Shown piece by piece: positions 5,319 to 8,059 of a DNA stretch of 8,059 nucleotides. The translations under genes and the position numbers were made by a program. Below the pieces are notes generated by a model. The model was not told where the DNA came from. It was given only the letters and a program-made list of their open reading frames with translations, and did no database searches. The first letter of the stretch is position 1; every line of letters begins with the position of its first letter. The stretch covers positions 664 through 8,722 of the forward strand of contig DDBE01000205.1 of the NCBI GenBank assembly GCA_002332715.1. The letters run 5' to 3'. Source of the DNA: Flavobacteriales bacterium UBA2040 (GTDB lineage Bacteria > Bacteroidota > Bacteroidia > Flavobacteriales_D > Crocinitomicaceae).

Positions 5319-7865
5319 CTAAAAATTAAACGTCATATCCCGCAAACTTAACAAGGCAAATGATACTTTAAAATCGGTTCGCGGTTTTATCTGATTTCCA
5401 TCTGATGCCACAACGTAAACACCTATTCTCAACTTTCGTCTGGAAAATTTAAAATTACGTTCCAAACCAGTAAACAGCTCATAATGTTGCCAATTGAATT
5501 CAGGTACCAGTAAAAATCCTCCGCCTACAACCATGCCAATCCCCGTTTTTTTCAAGAAGGGTATTTTGTTGAGGATTGCACTATTGTCATGATGAATAAA
5601 GTGACCTTCCAAATAATTTTTACGTGATGGCAATGAACTATCCAACCCTTGAAAGGACTGCAATGGATTGGAAAACCAAATCGGATCACTTCTCCGGTGA
5701 TATTTAAAATCAGCTTCGTACAAGGCTTCGGCCGACAAAAAGAATCCGGATTTTACATTGTAATTGGTCGTGCCTATCGTTCCAATTTTAAACGATTGTT
5801 GAACTCCATAAGACAAATATTCAAAGTCCACATCACTGCCAAATACGCTCGGAATACCACGCTCGTAATTCACGTAAAGAGTGGGCCATTTGGATCCCAA
5901 AACCACCTTGCGCTTTTTCTCACGCATGTACTTTTGACCTGGTGTATAATTCAATCGTACAGAACCTATCAAAGCTTGGTAAGGTGAAAATTCACTCGGT
6001 TCCTCATTAGGGACATATTCGTCCAAAAGTGTAATAAACTTGTATTGTTTTACATTCCTTCTTTCAGAGAAATTGAAATTAGCATTGAGGTACAAGCCGT
6101 TTACCATTTCGCGGTAGTAAAAAAGTTGAGCCGAAGTTTTTTCTATAAAATTACTCCGTTTATAGATTTGCGTAATGGCGTCAAAACTTCGAATTACATC
6201 AAACTCATTCCACATTCCCGCGCCTATTGTACCAAAATGAAAAGGGTCGTAACGATAGGAAATCCAGGATCCTCCTTTTATATCTCCGTTCAGAATACCT
6301 ACGCTAGCGTTGGAATTGGAAGAGATGAATTTTTCATTCTCCCATTTTTTAAAATAGCTGAATCCTGGCGAAATTCGCGGACCAGCGATGTAAAGAGGTT
6401 CTATCGTTGAGACCAAAGACGACAAGTTCCATTGAATTTTTTTGTCACGATTCCGGTGGTCGATTCCAAAAACTAGGACTTTCAACACCGTTATTTTATT
6501 GTAAATGGCATCTATAGAATCCAAGTATTCCTTTTTACTATGGGCCATTTGAATGCTATCCTTGATTAAAATATACCGTTGTTCTTCATTAGTTAATGAA
6601 ATACCTCTCTGCTTGTTCCAGAAGCTGGAATCCTTGTCATACGCTTCTTCTTCGGTAACCGATAATTCATTATTGAAAAATTTCTTGTTAAAATCGGGTT
6701 TGAAATTATAGTCTTTAAATTGGGAGAAAGTAGTACATGTAGAAATGTCTTTTCCATATTTTACACCATACGAAAGTTTCTGTTCTTTCAGAATATTTAA
6801 AGTGTCTCCTGAGTTTTCGAATTCTTGGTAAATGGTGAAATTATCATAGATGATAAGGTTTCCTTTTTCCATCGTCAATTCCAATTTTTGAACCATCCAA
6901 ATGGAGTCAATAACCCAAATGTATCCTTCTAAAGTTGTCGTTGCCGTATTTCTTGGAATGATTTTAATTTTATGGATTTTCTGACCGTTTTCCTCGTATT
7001 GATCCTCTAATCGGTATTTGTAGCTCAAGATTCCTGGACCAGAAATGGGTGAGCTTACCGGAGTATGATGCAGATCATCTAAGTGCATTAGGTTCTGGAA
7101 AAAATCGAAGTTGGATTTTACTGTCGTCGTGTAATACAGATTGAATTTATTGCCGCGCACTTCGTATGCATTCCGAATCTCTTTTACCTTGTTGGGCGGA
7201 TAGAAATTACGTGACAGTTGCACTTCAACTAGATTCATTGAATTCGTAAATTCCGATTCTTCTTTTCGTTTTTCTGCAAATGGATCTTCTAGTATATCAT
7301 GATTTTCAACTCCTTCTTCTTGCGCTTTTTTTTCTTTTGCCTCTTTCTCTTCTCTTTTTTTCTCCTTTTCTTTTTCCTCTTTTTCATGTTGTCTATCCGT
7401 CTTTTCTTTTCCCATCAATTTTTCAGTAGCCCGCGTATATACTTCAACTGTATGCTGATAATTCCATGGATTTATTTGGTCTCGTCGTTTCACAACTTCC
7501 AGCATTATGTCACGGCCAGGGTTGGTTTTTTTAGCAGTAATCTCAACTGATTCTAGGTCTTTTATATTCGCTGGAAAGAGCTGTATTTCTTTTTGAGTAG
7601 CCTCGTCTGTCATACCCAAATATACTTCTCTGTCATCGTATCCTAAAGAACTAACGATCAGGTAGTATTCTCCTGGTAAAAGGCGCATTTCGAAGTATCC
7701 TTCTATGTCCGCAACTGTTCTGAGCTCAGCATCGTTTTTGACGTAGATCTTAGCCGAGGGAATGGCCAATCCTTTCTCGTCAATAATGTTTCCCGAAAAA
7801 AGTTTTTGAGCGCATAACGTCATTGGTAAAAATAACACGAATAGGAATAACACTCTGTGCATCAT
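5319..7865 (-). CDS. DUF5686 outer-membrane protein with carboxypeptidase-regulatory-like domain
   Basis: This 848-residue protein has a signal peptide (hydrophobic VLFLFVLFLPMTLC, probable cleavage after A19 before QKLF). A carboxypeptidase-regulatory-like beta-sandwich follows at about 22-110 (FSGNIIDEKGLAIPSAKIYV ... EGYFEMRLLPGEYYLIVSSLGYDDREVYL), the same kind of domain found at the start of many TonB-dependent receptors. Next comes a Lys/Glu-rich, probably helical stretch (about 150-204), then the DUF5686 body. From about 480 to the end, alternating aromatic and polar strands and a C-terminal phenylalanine (LLSLRDMTFNF) suggest an outer-membrane beta-barrel. The role of the family is unknown to me; transport or surface assembly would be a guess. 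Two ATG codons are adjacent (7865 and 7862); either could serve. The gene starts 29 bp after the stop of the fragmentary upstream gene, and a good -7 box lies in that gap, so it may be transcribed alone. It appears intact. Confidence 0.9.
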   Translation of the reverse strand: MMHRVLFLFVLFLPMTLCAQKLFSGNIIDEKGLAIPSAKIYVKNDAELRTVADIEGYFEMRLLPGEYYLIVSSLGYDDREVYLGMTDEATQKEIQLFPANIKDLESVEITAKKTNPGRDIMLEVVKRRDQINPWNYQHTVEVYTRATEKLMGKEKTDRQHEKEEKEKEKKREEKEAKEKKAQEEGVENHDILEDPFAEKRKEESEFTNSMNLVEVQLSRNFYPPNKVKEIRNAYEVRGNKFNLYYTTTVKSNFDFFQNLMHLDDLHHTPVSSPISGPGILSYKYRLEDQYEENGQKIHKIKIIPRNTATTTLEGYIWVIDSIWMVQKLELTMEKGNLIIYDNFTIYQEFENSGDTLNILKEQKLSYGVKYGKDISTCTTFSQFKDYNFKPDFNKKFFNNELSVTEEEAYDKDSSFWNKQRGISLTNEEQRYILIKDSIQMAHSKKEYLDSIDAIYNKITVLKVLVFGIDHRNRDKKIQWNLSSLVSTIEPLYIAGPRISPGFSYFKKWENEKFISSNSNASVGILNGDIKGGSWISYRYDPFHFGTIGAGMWNEFDVIRSFDAITQIYKRSNFIEKTSAQLFYYREMVNGLYLNANFNFSERRNVKQYKFITLLDEYVPNEEPSEFSPYQALIGSVRLNYTPGQKYMREKKRKVVLGSKWPTLYVNYERGIPSVFGSDVDFEYLSYGVQQSFKIGTIGTTNYNVKSGFFLSAEALYEADFKYHRRSDPIWFSNPLQSFQGLDSSLPSRKNYLEGHFIHHDNSAILNKIPFLKKTGIGMVVGGGFLLVPEFNWQHYELFTGLERNFKFSRRKLRIGVYVVASDGNQIKPRTDFKVSFALLSLRDMTFNF

Positions 7866-7878
7866 AAAGTAAGACCAG

Positions 7879-7886
7879 CAAACCTA
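7879..7886 (-). promoter_or_regulatory. Candidate -7 promoter box for the DUF5686 gene
   Basis: The minus strand reads TAGGTTTG, an exact TAnnTTTG match, 13 bp ahead of the first ATG at 7865 and inside the 29-bp gap after the upstream gene. The implied leader is very short (about 5-9 nt). There is no clear -33 TTTG at the usual distance, and the -33 region would fall within the upstream coding sequence. A chance match in A+T-rich DNA cannot be excluded. Confidence 0.4.
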
Positions 7887-7894
7887 GTTAAAAG

Positions 7895-8059
7895 TTACAA
7901 TGGGTTTTGAATAAATCGGTAGCTTTTCCAAACATAGCGGTGTTCATCCAAATACGTTAGAGCATTGTCTGCAATCAATTCTTCGCCATCTACAGAAAGT
8001 AGTTGAAACATTTGAAGGACATCGTCAAATACAATTAATCCGTATTGATGTTCTTGTGG
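7895..8059 (-). CDS. C-terminal fragment of an unrecognised protein, cut by the window edge
   Basis: Reading leftward from the right edge, 54 codons are open and end with TAA at 7895-7897. The residues include HQYGLIVFDDVLQMFQLLSV and end in LDEHRYVWKSYRFIQNPL. Codon use and amino-acid composition resemble the neighbouring genes. The stop falls just before the candidate promoter of the DUF5686 gene, where a gene end would be expected. The fragment is soluble in character, acidic in the middle and aromatic at the end. I cannot assign a family from this tail. The start codon and most of the protein lie outside the window. Confidence 0.65.
   Translation of the reverse strand, partial: PQEHQYGLIVFDDVLQMFQLLSVDGEELIADNALTYLDEHRYVWKSYRFIQNPL

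Noticed and set aside
5649..6410. Two plus-strand frames of 112 and 121 residues
   Set aside because: Both are antisense to the beta-barrel part of the DUF5686 gene, whose own frame is intact and family-like.
7299..7550. 83-residue plus-strand frame rich in Phe and Leu that resembles a membrane peptide
   Set aside because: The hydrophobic run is the complement of the Lys/Glu-rich purine tract of the DUF5686 gene, an artefact of strand composition.

Overview
The window reads as an ordinary chromosomal stretch of a low-GC member of the Bacteroidota, most likely order Flavobacteriales. The reasons are: a DUF5686 protein with a carboxypeptidase-regulatory-like N-terminus, a family largely confined to this phylum; no Shine-Dalgarno sequence ahead of the genes; and close matches to the Bacteroidota -7 promoter box TAnnTTTG upstream of two genes. 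Every gene I can support lies on the minus strand, so transcription runs from right to left. No stretch longer than about 170 bases lacks a gene.

From right to left (order of transcription): a C-terminal fragment of an unrecognised gene (7895-8059); a large outer-membrane DUF5686 protein (5319-7865) with its own candidate promoter; a 146-bp spacer with a perfect 22-bp palindrome; glycine C-acetyltransferase kbl (3962-5152, start corrected from an upstream TTG) with a candidate promoter; a small exported orphan protein (3563-3862); a SulP anion permease (1951-3516); a beta-class carbonic anhydrase (1305-1940) ending in a strong intrinsic terminator (1239-1285); an AlkD-like DNA glycosylase (558-1223); a gamma-class carbonic anhydrase-like hexapeptide protein (44-556) one base after alkD; and a 7-bp tandem repeat at the left edge.

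The clearest functional unit is SulP permease plus beta-carbonic anhydrase, 10 bp apart and closed by one terminator. This pairing is a recognised arrangement in bacteria, and SulP-carbonic anhydrase fusions also exist. It suggests bicarbonate transport coupled to CO2/bicarbonate interconversion at the inner face of the membrane. The 99-residue exported protein immediately upstream may belong to the same transcript. The AlkD-like and gamma-CA genes form a second tight pair with no evident shared function.

I find no mobile element, CRISPR array, RNA gene, toxin-antitoxin pair or defence system. The observations worth following up are modest: the orphan gene beside the SulP-CA pair, the 22-bp palindrome, the terminator squeezed against the alkD start, and the edge repeat.
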